A stretch of DNA of 12,217 nt. It comes from Nitrososphaerales archaeon TH5893. GTDB lineage: Archaea; Thermoproteota; Nitrososphaeria; Nitrososphaerales; Nitrososphaeraceae. Below, one piece after another: positions 6,051 through 12,217 of this stretch. The stretch is taken from positions 1 to 12,217 of the forward strand of contig JAATVT010000124.1 in NCBI GenBank assembly GCA_014523685.1, given 5' to 3'. The notes under the pieces are model-generated. The model was not told the origin of the DNA and ran no database searches. It saw nothing but the letters and a program-made list of their open reading frames with translations. Every line of letters begins with the position of its first letter. Positions within the stretch are counted from its first letter, which is position 1. A program made the position numbers and the translations under genes.

Positions 6051-6871
6051 ATCAGGCTCGCAAAGCATCTCTCGAGAATAAAAAGCTTAAAGATAAAGTA
6101 GCAGTCATTTATGGGGCAGCAGGCGCAGTAGGATCAACTGCCGCTCAAGCGTTTGCACGAGAAGGCGCCAGTGTTTTTCTCACTGGCCGGTCAACGTCAA
6201 AACTCAATAAAGTTGCGCAGGAAATTTCTTCCGCTGATTTGAGTGCTGAGGTAGCCGAGGTAGATGCAATAGATGAGCAGGGAGTTAATCACCACTTAGA
6301 GAAGACTTTTGAAAAGACTGGGCGCATCGATATTTCATTTAACGCGACTGGAATTCCCCTGCAGGGAGTCGAGGGAACTCCGCTCGTAAAACTCCCCACT
6401 GAAAGTTTTCTTCTTCCCATATCAATCTACACCAAATCACAATTCATAACGGCCAAAGCTGCCGCGGGATTTATGATCCGAAGGAAATCTGGAGTTATCC
6501 TTTTCCATACGCCAAACCCCGCCCGTCTCGCTGCGCCTCTTATGGGTGGAATGGCGCCGGCATGGGCTTCAATGGAGGCTTTATCAAGAAATCTTTCATT
6601 GGAACTCGCGTCGTCGGGTATCCGCACAGTATGTGTTCGATCCACTGGTTTGCCTGAAACCGAGACGATCACCGTCTCGTTTGGACTCCATGCACAGGCA
6701 TCAGGTATGACTCGTGAGCAGCTTCAAGGCTTCATGGAGGGCATGACTCATACGAAGAGATTAACGACGCTGGCGGAGCTTGCTAATGCGCTGGTCTTTG
6801 CGTCCTCTGACCAATCTAGTGGGATGACAGGGGCGGTGCTCAATTTGACCGGAGGAATGATCTCAGATTGA
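6005..6871 (+). CDS. Atypical short-chain dehydrogenase/reductase with DUF899-like N-terminal extension
   Basis: A 288-residue protein. Residues 28-43 begin the Rossmann fold (KLKDKVAVIYGAAGAVG, a variant of T-G-x-x-x-G-x-G). GRS at 61-63 hints at NADP(H). VDAID at 86-90 and NATG at 113-116 replace the usual acidic and N-N-A-G motifs. The C-terminal SGMTGAVLNLTGG is SDR-like. The catalytic Y-x-x-x-K is missing: the region reads FHTPNPARLAAPLMGGMAPA followed by WASMEALSRN, with no Tyr or Lys in the right place. Its chemistry is thus uncertain. The first ~26 residues do not belong to an SDR and match the start of the DUF899 protein at 9121; a normal SDR would begin near KLKDK. Base composition is GC-richer than the AT-rich neighbours. 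The stop overlaps the start of the next gene. Confidence 0.85.
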   Translation: MVTTAMNKTVSDEKWDQARKASLENKKLKDKVAVIYGAAGAVGSTAAQAFAREGASVFLTGRSTSKLNKVAQEISSADLSAEVAEVDAIDEQGVNHHLEKTFEKTGRIDISFNATGIPLQGVEGTPLVKLPTESFLLPISIYTKSQFITAKAAAGFMIRRKSGVILFHTPNPARLAAPLMGGMAPAWASMEALSRNLSLELASSGIRTVCVRSTGLPETETITVSFGLHAQASGMTREQLQGFMEGMTHTKRLTTLAELANALVFASSDQSSGMTGAVLNLTGGMISD

Positions 6872-7887
6872 GCCAAGCTCCACCTTATATTAAGATAGAT
6901 GTCGTCGCAACCTTAACTGTCATGATTCTTGCTGCTGTACCAGCTGTACTAAACCTACAACAACTAAGCATAGCACAAGAGCAACAGCAACAGTCTCTAT
7001 CTAATCAAACAACATTTGATATAGAAAAAAATGTTGAGGATCTGTCCTTTCAGATTGATAACATGACATTTTCGCATCACACAGCATCTGTCAATGGTAT
7101 TCAGATGCATTATGTGATGGGCGGTAAAGGAGATCCAGTAGTTTTGTTGCATGGATGGCCAGAAACATGGTACGAATGGCGCCATGTTATGCCAGCGTTG
7201 GCTAAAAATTATACTGTGGTAGCACCCGATCTTCGAGGACTTGGTGATTCTTCGAAGCCTGCTTCGGGATATGACGGCAATTCTACTGCAGAAGATATCT
7301 ATCAACTTTTATCTAAACTTGGATTCAACAATATTTACTTAGTGGCACACGATGTAGGGGTGCAGACAGCTTATTCATACGCTGCGGCTCATCCCAGCAA
7401 TGTAAGTAAATTAGTGATTTTGGAGGCTCCTGTAGTAGGATTCTTCCCCCCAGGAGCTGAGGAGCGCCTGTGGTGGTTTAGTTTCCATCAGGCACCCGAT
7501 ATACCTGAAATGCTCACTGCTGGAAAAGAACGAGAATATCTTTCCTGGTTCTACCGACTTGCGTATAACCCAGAAGCAATTAGTGAAGCCGACATTGACA
7601 CATATGTTAGTAGCTATTCCGCGCCTGGAGGAATGCGTGCTGGCTTTGAATACTACAGAGCTTTCCCAATAAGTGAAGAACAGAATAAAGAGCTAGCCAA
7701 AGTCAAACTTCCTATGCCTGTATTAACACTAGGAGGGGAGTACAGCTTTGGCTCAGCGCTCTTTGAGTCCATGAAATTAGTAGCCAGAGACGTGCGTGGT
7801 GTTATAGTACCTCTTTCTGGGCATTGGATTCCTGATGAGCGACCGGACTTCCTTATCAAGGAGCTTGCAAAGTTCTTTAGTGAATAA
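6868..7887 (+). CDS. Exported epoxide-hydrolase-like alpha/beta hydrolase
   Basis: A 339-residue protein. Residues 10-37 are a hydrophobic signal or anchor, so it acts outside the cytoplasm. HGWPETWYEWRHVMPAL (95-111) carries the H-G-W-P oxyanion motif. APDLRGLGDSSKP (119-131) is the classic loop, D162 in AHDVG is the nucleophile, EYYRAFP (261-267) offers a lid Tyr, and H319 in SGHW is the base. These are epoxide-hydrolase/haloalkane-dehalogenase features; the H-G-W-P motif with a lid Tyr favours epoxide hydrolase. The acid residue is unclear (E291 in GGEYSFG is a candidate). The start is TTG at 6868, whose last two bases lie in the SDR stop codon (TTGA), so translation is probably coupled; the next in-frame ATG (6922) would cut the signal segment. 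A short GC hairpin at 7897-7912 follows the stop. Confidence 0.85.
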   Translation: MSQAPPYIKIDVVATLTVMILAAVPAVLNLQQLSIAQEQQQQSLSNQTTFDIEKNVEDLSFQIDNMTFSHHTASVNGIQMHYVMGGKGDPVVLLHGWPETWYEWRHVMPALAKNYTVVAPDLRGLGDSSKPASGYDGNSTAEDIYQLLSKLGFNNIYLVAHDVGVQTAYSYAAAHPSNVSKLVILEAPVVGFFPPGAEERLWWFSFHQAPDIPEMLTAGKEREYLSWFYRLAYNPEAISEADIDTYVSSYSAPGGMRAGFEYYRAFPISEEQNKELAKVKLPMPVLTLGGEYSFGSALFESMKLVARDVRGVIVPLSGHWIPDERPDFLIKELAKFFSE

Positions 7888-8026
7888 CCCTTACGAGACC
7901 CTGATGCGGGTCGCAAAACCAGTAAGAAAGAAAATTGCGTCCATAGATGATGAAATGTGGCGGTAATACAGAAGTAGGGTAAATAGAGAGTGGTACCACG
8001 TTCTAACTCGAATATAATATGATGAT

Positions 8027-9019
8027 ATGAACACCTCCACTCTCGTAATCATTGCAATCGTAACGTCGATATCTTTTTTGACATGGTTAGTGTCGATATG
8101 GCAATATGACACAATGATGTTATCCATGATGACATTTTACCACAATCCCGCGGCATTACCTTTGTTTGTGGTAATATGGACAGCAGGAATGGCTGCTATG
8201 ATGTTCCCTGCCATAGTACCGATGATCCTTGTTTTCAATCGTCTTATTAACACGAATAATGCTACCAGTAATAATCCAAGTAAAAGCAATACTAATAGTC
8301 AAATGGCATATCACAGGAGTAGCAACGATGGCGTAGGATATCCCGAAGATGAAGGTGGAAACAAGAGTAATATTATTCATAGATTGAGGAACACCTTGCA
8401 ATCAAAACCAGTTGATATCATTCTCTTCGTATCAGCATATCTTGCTATCTGGGCTCTGACAGGGGTGGCTCTACTGGTTGGCTGGTCGTTTTTCTTTGAT
8501 ACACTGCTTCCGCAGTTAGCACGAAATGATAGTCAGGCACAACAGCTGATATCTGCCAATATTATTTATGGAATTGTATTGATTGTGGCCGGCACTTATC
8601 AATTCAGCCTATTAAAAAGTAGCTGCCTTGGATACTGCGAATTTCCTCTCAGCCTTCTTATGAGACGACGGCAAAACGGCAGATCAGAAGCATTGAAGAT
8701 GGGAATGTATCACGGTCTTTATTGTCTTGGTTGTTGTTGGCCTTATTTTCTACTTATGGTAGCGTTAGGATGGATGAATTTTTTCTGGATGGGATTATTT
8801 GCTTCTATTATATTTACAGAAAAGATTTGGACCAGAGGTGGGCTTTGGATTAGTAGATTCGCAGGTATAGGGTTTATAACATTAGGAATACTATCATTGA
8901 CCGGGGCCATATCTCTGCCATCTGATTCGATGAGTGGCGGTAGTAGGAGTGGTGGTGGTGGTGACACCGACATGATGATGTCAATGGATATGTCCTCGTC
9001 ATCACCAGATATCGACTAA
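8027..9019 (+). CDS. DUF2182 family integral membrane protein, probable metal-binding
   Basis: A 330-residue membrane protein with hydrophobic segments near 5-25, 42-71, 129-156, 174-195, 230-262 and 275-297. It has the DUF2182 hallmarks: MAAMMFPAIVPM (55-66), YQFSLLKSSCLGYCEFPLSL (191-210, with C200 and C204), and HGLYCLGCCWPYFLLMVALG (229-248, with C233, C236 and C237). These cysteines are the supposed metal site of a family often found near copper-related genes; its function is not established. A polar loop at 73-125, rich in Asn and Ser, is longer than usual. The C-terminus ends with a Gly-rich stretch and a Met/Asp tail (DTDMMMSMDMS), which could bind metal. It lies between, and is independent of, the two duplicated promoters. 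The start ATG is preceded by an AT-rich stretch. Confidence 0.82.
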   Translation: MNTSTLVIIAIVTSISFLTWLVSIWQYDTMMLSMMTFYHNPAALPLFVVIWTAGMAAMMFPAIVPMILVFNRLINTNNATSNNPSKSNTNSQMAYHRSSNDGVGYPEDEGGNKSNIIHRLRNTLQSKPVDIILFVSAYLAIWALTGVALLVGWSFFFDTLLPQLARNDSQAQQLISANIIYGIVLIVAGTYQFSLLKSSCLGYCEFPLSLLMRRRQNGRSEALKMGMYHGLYCLGCCWPYFLLMVALGWMNFFWMGLFASIIFTEKIWTRGGLWISRFAGIGFITLGILSLTGAISLPSDSMSGGSRSGGGGDTDMMMSMDMSSSSPDID

Positions 9020-9067
9020 TAAGCTGTATTTGATCCTACATTATGAAAGATATGAGGCATACCTATT

Positions 9068-9166
9068 TCATTTCCTTATAAATAAACCTCCCCAAGGGGA
9101 GCAATGCTTTTTATTATTTCATGGATACAACGGCTATGAATAAGATTGTTTCAGATGAGGAATGGG
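9068..9166 (+). repeat. Duplicated promoter and N-terminal coding segment, copy 2
   Basis: Partner of 5952-6050 (94 of 99 bases identical). Since the encoded MDTTAMNKIVSDEEW continues naturally into the DUF899 family's own N-terminal region, this copy is probably the ancestral one. Confidence 0.9.
9076..9101 (+). promoter_or_regulatory. TATA box and CTCCCC-AA-GGGGAG operator of the DUF899 gene
   Basis: TTATAAATAA at 9076-9085 is followed at 9088-9101 by the perfect inverted repeat CTCCCC-AA-GGGGAG. The layout equals that of the SDR promoter, but no regulator gene lies beside this one, so it would be controlled in trans. Confidence 0.65.
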
Positions 9167-9885
9167 TCGACGCTCGAAGGGCCCTTCTAAAGAAGGAAAA
9201 GGAGTTCACTGCTCTGCGAGATCAACTTAGCCAGCAACAACGCGATCTTCCTTGGGTAGCAGTTAATAAGGAGTATGTCTTTGAAGGACAGAATGGAAAA
9301 CAGACACTTTCAGAACTTTTTGATGGAAGAAGCCAACTAATAATCTACCACTTTATGTTTGATCCAAGCTGGGACGAAGGATGTCCACATTGTTCTTTTT
9401 GGGCGGACAATTTCAACGGAATTATTGTTCACTTGAACCACAGAGATGTGACCATGATTGCCGTTTCTCGGGCTCCATATAGTAAGCTGGCGGCTTACCA
9501 AAAACGAATGGGTTGGGATTTCAAGTGGTTCTCTTCCTACGATACAGATTTTAATTTTGACTACCACGTGTCTTTCACACAGGAAGAGTTAGCCAAGAAT
9601 GAAGCGTACTACAATTACATTGAGCAAGCCTCACCTGGCCCAGAGCTGCAAGGAGTCAGCGTATTTTTCAAGGACTCCCAAGGACGCGTGTTTCACACCT
9701 ATTCAACGTATTCGCGTGGCATCGACATGTTGAACACGGCATACAATTACCTTGACCTAGTCCCCAAGGGCCGGGATGAGGCCGGTCACGACTTCCCTCA
9801 ATTCTGGGTTCGCCGCCACGATGAATATGGCAAGACATTTCGTAGCTGGCTCGATCCAAGAGCCTATGAAGTACAGGTACCGTGA
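9121..9885 (+). CDS. DUF899 family thioredoxin-like protein
   Basis: A 254-residue protein of the DUF899 family (thioredoxin fold, annotated as dithiol-disulfide isomerase-like). The N-terminal helix region is VSDEEWVDARRALLKKEKEF, then LPWVAVNKEYVFEG. The core is YHFMFDPSWDEGCPHCSFWA, with the C88-P-H-C91 redox pair. After this come VSRAPYSKLAAYQKRMGW and SVFFKDSQGRVFHTYSTYSR. The C-terminal WVRRHDEYG is also typical. There is no signal peptide, so it is cytosolic. The actual substrate of the family is unknown; a thiol or peroxide detoxification role is inferred. It appears GC-richer than the gene that follows. It has its own TATA box and the CTCCCC repeat and is followed after 22 bases by the LLM oxidoreductase, likely cotranscribed. 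Confidence 0.88.
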   Translation: MDTTAMNKIVSDEEWVDARRALLKKEKEFTALRDQLSQQQRDLPWVAVNKEYVFEGQNGKQTLSELFDGRSQLIIYHFMFDPSWDEGCPHCSFWADNFNGIIVHLNHRDVTMIAVSRAPYSKLAAYQKRMGWDFKWFSSYDTDFNFDYHVSFTQEELAKNEAYYNYIEQASPGPELQGVSVFFKDSQGRVFHTYSTYSRGIDMLNTAYNYLDLVPKGRDEAGHDFPQFWVRRHDEYGKTFRSWLDPRAYEVQVP

Positions 9886-9907
9886 TGAAATTGAGATTGT
9901 GATTACC

Positions 9908-10849
9908 TTGAAAATCGGCATTGTCTCGCCGCAATTAGGCCCACCAGCCACAAGAGAAAATGTACTCCATACTGCAAAGCTTGCAGAGAATGAAGGTATT
10001 GATTCTCTCTGGGTTGGTGAAAGACTCTTGTGGCCGTTAAATCCACAAACTCCATCCCCTGGAAGTCCTGATGGTAATCTTTCTGTTGAACTCCAGATTG
10101 TATTAGATCCATTAGAAACACTTACCTATATTGCTGCAAATACCAACAAGATCATACTCGGAACATCCGTAATTGATATTCTATTTCATAATCCAGTAAT
10201 ACTAGCAAAAAGATTCGCTACACTCGATGTATTATCAGAAGGAAGAATTATAGCTGGCTTGGGTATAGGATGGTCAAGGGATGAATATCAAGTTTCTAAT
10301 ATACCATTTAAGAATAAGGGTAGAAGAGCAGACGAATTTATTCAAGTTTTGAAAAAAATATGGACAGATGATGTTGTAGAATTCAAAGGAGAATACTACA
10401 GTATACCAGCTTCAAAAATAGGACCAAAGCCTATCCAAAAACCGCATATTCCAATTTATCTTGGTGGATTTAGTCCACACATATTTACAAGAATCGTAAA
10501 ATACGATACCAATGGCTGGCTAGGTGGAATCGGTGGACCAATAGAACACTTAGAAAACCCTATGAAAATGATAAAGGAGAACGCCAACATGGCAAACAAG
10601 GATCCAAAAAACTTTCAGGTTATTCTTTTAACGTATCCTAATATAGTTGATTCAAATAGCCGAGCAACACATGAAGAAGGACAAAGATCTCCATTAACAG
10701 GAACGATTGATGAAATTGGGCATGACGTAAAGAGAATTAAGGAGATTGGAATCAGTCATATTATATTTGGATTTAACTTTTCACCCATAAGGGCAGATAT
10801 TTATAATATAATTGAAATTACAAAACAGCTCTCAAAGTTTGCTAGATAA
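9908..10849 (+). CDS. LLM-class F420-dependent oxidoreductase (luciferase-like)
   Basis: A 313-residue TIM-barrel protein of the luciferase-like monooxygenase superfamily. It starts LKIGIVSPQLGPPATRENV (TTG at 9908 read as Met). The frame is open upstream to 9776, inside DUF899, but those residues are a shadow; a GTG at 9899 is an alternative. ENEGIDSLWVGERL (27-40) is the second strand, NKIILGTSVI (80-89) has the typical G-T-S-V, and GRIIAGLGIGWSRDEY (112-127) is the most conserved superfamily segment. Later PHIPIYLGGF and IDEIGHDVKRIKEIGISHII complete the barrel. Archaea of this type make F420, so F420 rather than FMN is the likely cofactor. The substrate is unknown. It is AT-rich compared with the DUF899 gene in front. 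It ends exactly at the 3' end of the truncated DoxX gene on the opposite strand. Confidence 0.85.
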   Translation: MKIGIVSPQLGPPATRENVLHTAKLAENEGIDSLWVGERLLWPLNPQTPSPGSPDGNLSVELQIVLDPLETLTYIAANTNKIILGTSVIDILFHNPVILAKRFATLDVLSEGRIIAGLGIGWSRDEYQVSNIPFKNKGRRADEFIQVLKKIWTDDVVEFKGEYYSIPASKIGPKPIQKPHIPIYLGGFSPHIFTRIVKYDTNGWLGGIGGPIEHLENPMKMIKENANMANKDPKNFQVILLTYPNIVDSNSRATHEEGQRSPLTGTIDEIGHDVKRIKEIGISHIIFGFNFSPIRADIYNIIEITKQLSKFAR

Positions 10850-10981
10850 TTAAAATGAAAACTGGGTTACATCAATGGCGGAGATATTTTGAAGTTTTGG
10901 TAATCCAGCCACGATGAATGTAATTCCGGCCATAATCCTTATTGGGAGAGGTCCAAACACTGGTAAATTTCTTGAGGTCAT
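10850..10981 (-). pseudogene. Truncated DoxX-family membrane protein, N-terminal fragment
   Basis: Minus-strand ATG at 10981 opens a 43-codon frame: MTSRNLPVFGPLPIRIMAGI, TFIVAGLPKL, then QNISAIDVTQFSF and TAA at 10852-10850. The R-I-x-A-G-I-x-F-I-x-A-G-x-P-K-L pattern is the first helix of DoxX-type membrane proteins, which are normally 120-150 residues with four helices. Here only the first helix remains, and the frame ends next to the stop of the LLM gene. Its ATG is 16 bases after the VOC stop, so it was probably the third gene of the DUF1428-VOC operon. A genuine single-helix micropeptide cannot be excluded, but truncation by rearrangement is more likely. Confidence 0.6.
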
Positions 10982-10997
10982 TTTGTTCTTAGCTGAG

Positions 10998-11375
10998 CTA
11001 TCTATTGATAATATTGAGGATGTTGCCATCAGGGTCTTTGAACCACGCGACCTTCATATCGCCAGCAATGTGAACATCGCCATCTGTAGTTAACTCCGGC
11101 ATATCATAGTGTTCGAAGGTGACACCTTTGGCCTTTAGTTGTTGGACAATTCCAGCCACATCCTCACCGACCACCCACGAAATGGCCGTAGCCTTGTTGG
11201 TTCCAGCGTATTCTGACTTGTAGACGTAGACTGTCGAGTTTCCACTCTTAAAGACAACGACCTCTTGGTCTTCAGCACCAACTGGGGTCAGGCCTAGTGT
11301 ATCTTCATAGAATTTTTTGGCTGTATCCAAGTTCTTGACCGCGATGTTTGCGACCACATCTTTATTACCTAACAT
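10998..11375 (-). CDS. VOC (glyoxalase/bleomycin-resistance fold) protein
   Basis: A 125-residue vicinal-oxygen-chelate protein starting MLGNKDVVANIAVKNLD, then TAKKFYEDTLGLTPVG, a VVVFKSGNSTVYVYKSEYAG strand pair, AISWVVGEDVAGIVQQLKAK and a final WFKDPDGNILNIINR. The two beta-alpha-beta-beta-beta units are evident. At the usual metal-ligand positions the protein has Asn: ANIAV instead of A-H-I-A-V, and NILNI instead of N-x-x-E-L. A glyoxalase I metal centre is thus unlikely. The frame is open to a GTG at 11390 overlapping the DUF1428 stop, but ATG at 11375 has GGAG six bases before it and fits the family start better. It is the second gene of the operon from DUF1428. Confidence 0.85.
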   Translation of the reverse strand: MLGNKDVVANIAVKNLDTAKKFYEDTLGLTPVGAEDQEVVVFKSGNSTVYVYKSEYAGTNKATAISWVVGEDVAGIVQQLKAKGVTFEHYDMPELTTDGDVHIAGDMKVAWFKDPDGNILNIINR

Positions 11376-11386
11376 GTTAATCTCCC

Positions 11387-11830
11387 TCACATGTCCAAAT
11401 TAAGGCGGCTAAACTCACCCATAATGAACTCGGTTCCTGGACTGACTAGATCTACGGATTGTTGCCAAAGCGGACCCATTCTTTCATCATTTCGCATCTT
11501 TGCCCCTACTTCATCTTTGTGCTTACGATCTCTATAGAATAATAGCTCCAACCATACCTCCTCGTCTTGGGTGGCTGAGATAGCTTTGGCTATGTTGGAC
11601 ATGCCCTCCATTGGTGCCTCGGTACTACTAAGCTGAAAAACTAAGTGTGCAACTCCAAATTCCTTTGTTATTATATCACCAAACTTTTTATCGAGCTGCA
11701 TCATTGCATCATGGTTCTTTTTTGGCACTCGGTAGACAAAGTGGTCGACCTCACCGCTTATCCCTTGCACTATTTCTGTTATATTTGATTTATTCATAGG
11801 CGCCCCTATGGCAAACAGCATAAAAGGCAT
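11387..11830 (-). CDS. DUF1428 family protein
   Basis: Matches DUF1428, small cytosolic ferredoxin-like (dimeric alpha/beta barrel) proteins of unknown role: VDHFVYRVPKKNHDAMMQL near the start, then FGVAHLVFQL, a VWLELLFYRDRKHKDEVGAK segment and a C-terminal PGTEFIMGEFSRLNL. These correspond to the usual V-D-x-F-V-x-P-V-P-K-K-N start and the Y-R-S-x-x-H-R-D-x-V-N-A-K block. ATG is possible at 11830, 11821 or 11797; the last gives MNKSNITEIV and matches the family length of about 120-135 residues best. The TATA box at 11848-11858 puts transcription start near 11827, which argues against 11830. It is first in the operon with VOC and the broken DoxX and is divergent from the second winged-helix regulator across the operator. 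Confidence 0.8.
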   Translation of the reverse strand: MPFMLFAIGAPMNKSNITEIVQGISGEVDHFVYRVPKKNHDAMMQLDKKFGDIITKEFGVAHLVFQLSSTEAPMEGMSNIAKAISATQDEEVWLELLFYRDRKHKDEVGAKMRNDERMGPLWQQSVDLVSPGTEFIMGEFSRLNLDM

Positions 11831-11832
11831 TA

Positions 11833-11858
11833 CTCCCCAAGGGGAGGCTTATTAAATA
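11833..11858. promoter_or_regulatory. Divergent promoter with CTCCCC-AA-GGGGAG operator
   Basis: A perfect inverted repeat CTCCCC-AA-GGGGAG at 11833-11846. A minus-strand TATA box TATTTAATAAG (11858-11848) serves DUF1428, with the repeat about 14 bases past its centre, the same distance as in the SDR promoter. For the regulator on the plus strand, either TTATTAAATA (11849-11858; leaderless TTG at 11879) or ATAAAAGG (11820-11827) could be the TATA box. Confidence 0.65.
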
Positions 11859-11878
11859 GGGAGTAAAATAGATCTTAT

Positions 11879-12181
11879 TTGCCTAAGCCTAAGCGAAATA
11901 AGTTAGAAATATACAATGATGTCCTCAGCGCAATCGAGCTGGAATTACAGAGCGGTCAGGCAAAACCCACTAGAGTCCAGACCCGTAGTAACCTCGCTTA
12001 TGATAAGCTTGCTAGATACATTAATGAGTTGAAATACAAAGATATGATCACACAAGAGCCACTCAGCATAACAGAGAAAGGTCACGATTTCTTGCAGGAT
12101 TATGATCGAATCAAGTCTTTTGTCTTCGAAATGGGAGTAAAGTATCTGGATATTTCAGAGAGGAAGATTTATGGAAGCTGA
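11879..12181 (+). CDS. Winged-helix transcriptional regulator, paralogue of the one at 5623-5955
   Basis: A 100-residue protein. TTG at 11879 is the probable start (MPKPKRNKLEIYNDVLSAIE); an in-frame TAA at 11864-11866 limits the gene upstream and no in-frame ATG lies near. Helices are RNKLEIYNDVLSAI and RVQTRSNLAYDKLARYINEL (recognition helix), with the wing PLSITEKGHDFLQDYDRI and a C-terminal helix KSFVFEMGVKYLDI. It matches the first regulator closely in the recognition helix, so both may bind the same CTCCCC repeat. Its stop overlaps the start of the next gene by 11 bases, and the MEDS partner follows as in the first pair. Likely autoregulated and controlling the divergent DUF1428-VOC genes; direction of control unknown. 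Confidence 0.82.
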   Translation: MPKPKRNKLEIYNDVLSAIELELQSGQAKPTRVQTRSNLAYDKLARYINELKYKDMITQEPLSITEKGHDFLQDYDRIKSFVFEMGVKYLDISERKIYGS

Positions 12182-12217
12182 AAAAACAAGTTATCGACCA
12201 TTCAAGTTCCTTGACAG
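12171..12217 (+). CDS. MEDS-domain protein, N-terminal part only (cut by right edge)
   Basis: ATG at 12171 lies inside the end of the regulator gene and opens MEAEKTSYRPFKFLD up to the window edge. This matches the beginning of the MEDS protein at 4964-5614 (NYRPMKFVD), so the same regulator-sensor pair is repeated here. Only 15 codons are visible; the domain itself lies outside the window. Confidence 0.65.
   Translation, partial: MEAEKTSYRPFKFLD

Noticed and set aside
7897..7912. Possible terminator hairpin GACCC-TGATGC-GGGTC after the epoxide-hydrolase-like gene
   Set aside because: The stem is only 5 base pairs and no T-tract follows, so I could not separate it from chance.
9776..9907. 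Upstream extension of the LLM oxidoreductase frame into the DUF899 gene
   Set aside because: The extra 44 residues have no family similarity and lie within a well-supported gene; the family start fits TTG at 9908.

Overview
The window looks like chromosomal DNA of a soil-type ammonia-oxidising archaeon (Nitrososphaerota), possibly of the Nitrosocosmicus or Nitrososphaera type. This is inferred from low to moderate GC, archaeal TATA boxes close to starts, a few TTG/GTG starts, small winged-helix regulators of the HTH_45 kind, MEDS-domain proteins, F420-type oxidoreductases and DUF2182. No rRNA, tRNA, CRISPR array or intact mobile element was found. It is an accessory region of detoxification-type enzymes, regulators and many gene remains.

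Left part (1-1625): a graveyard. It holds the left-edge piece of a Met-rich ORF, a stop-broken and truncated PPOX/F420 flavoprotein gene, a short-chain dehydrogenase (SDR) remnant, and a small hypothetical gene. Two related hairpin elements lie in opposite orientation near 482-527 and 1537-1586.

Middle left (1625-4864): a secreted alpha/beta hydrolase with a clear TATA box; a 740-base spacer holding a 50-codon zinc-ribbon gene whose first zinc Cys codon reads TGA; a GC-richer muconolactone-isomerase-like gene; and a zinc-free medium-chain dehydrogenase with two low-complexity inserts.

Centre (4964-7887): a winged-helix regulator and a MEDS-domain sensor on the minus strand, divergent from a two-gene plus-strand operon (atypical SDR, then an exported epoxide-hydrolase-like enzyme). 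The shared promoter carries the inverted repeat CTCCCC-AA-GGGGCG.

Right part (8027-12217): a DUF2182 membrane protein; a DUF899 thioredoxin-like gene and an LLM-type F420 oxidoreductase; a truncated DoxX gene; and a VOC and DUF1428 operon on the minus strand. The last is divergent from a second winged-helix plus MEDS pair that runs off the right edge.

The main idea that ties the window together: the same inverted repeat (CTCCCC-AA-GGGGAG) sits in three promoters, those of the SDR, DUF899 and DUF1428 genes. Two of these promoters face a winged-helix/MEDS pair. This suggests a small regulon of redox and detoxification genes controlled by a split, DcmR-like sensor-regulator. The SDR gene also appears to have captured the promoter and first ~25 codons of the DUF899 gene (about 99 bases, 5 mismatches). 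All functions are read from sequence motifs by eye; no database search was run.
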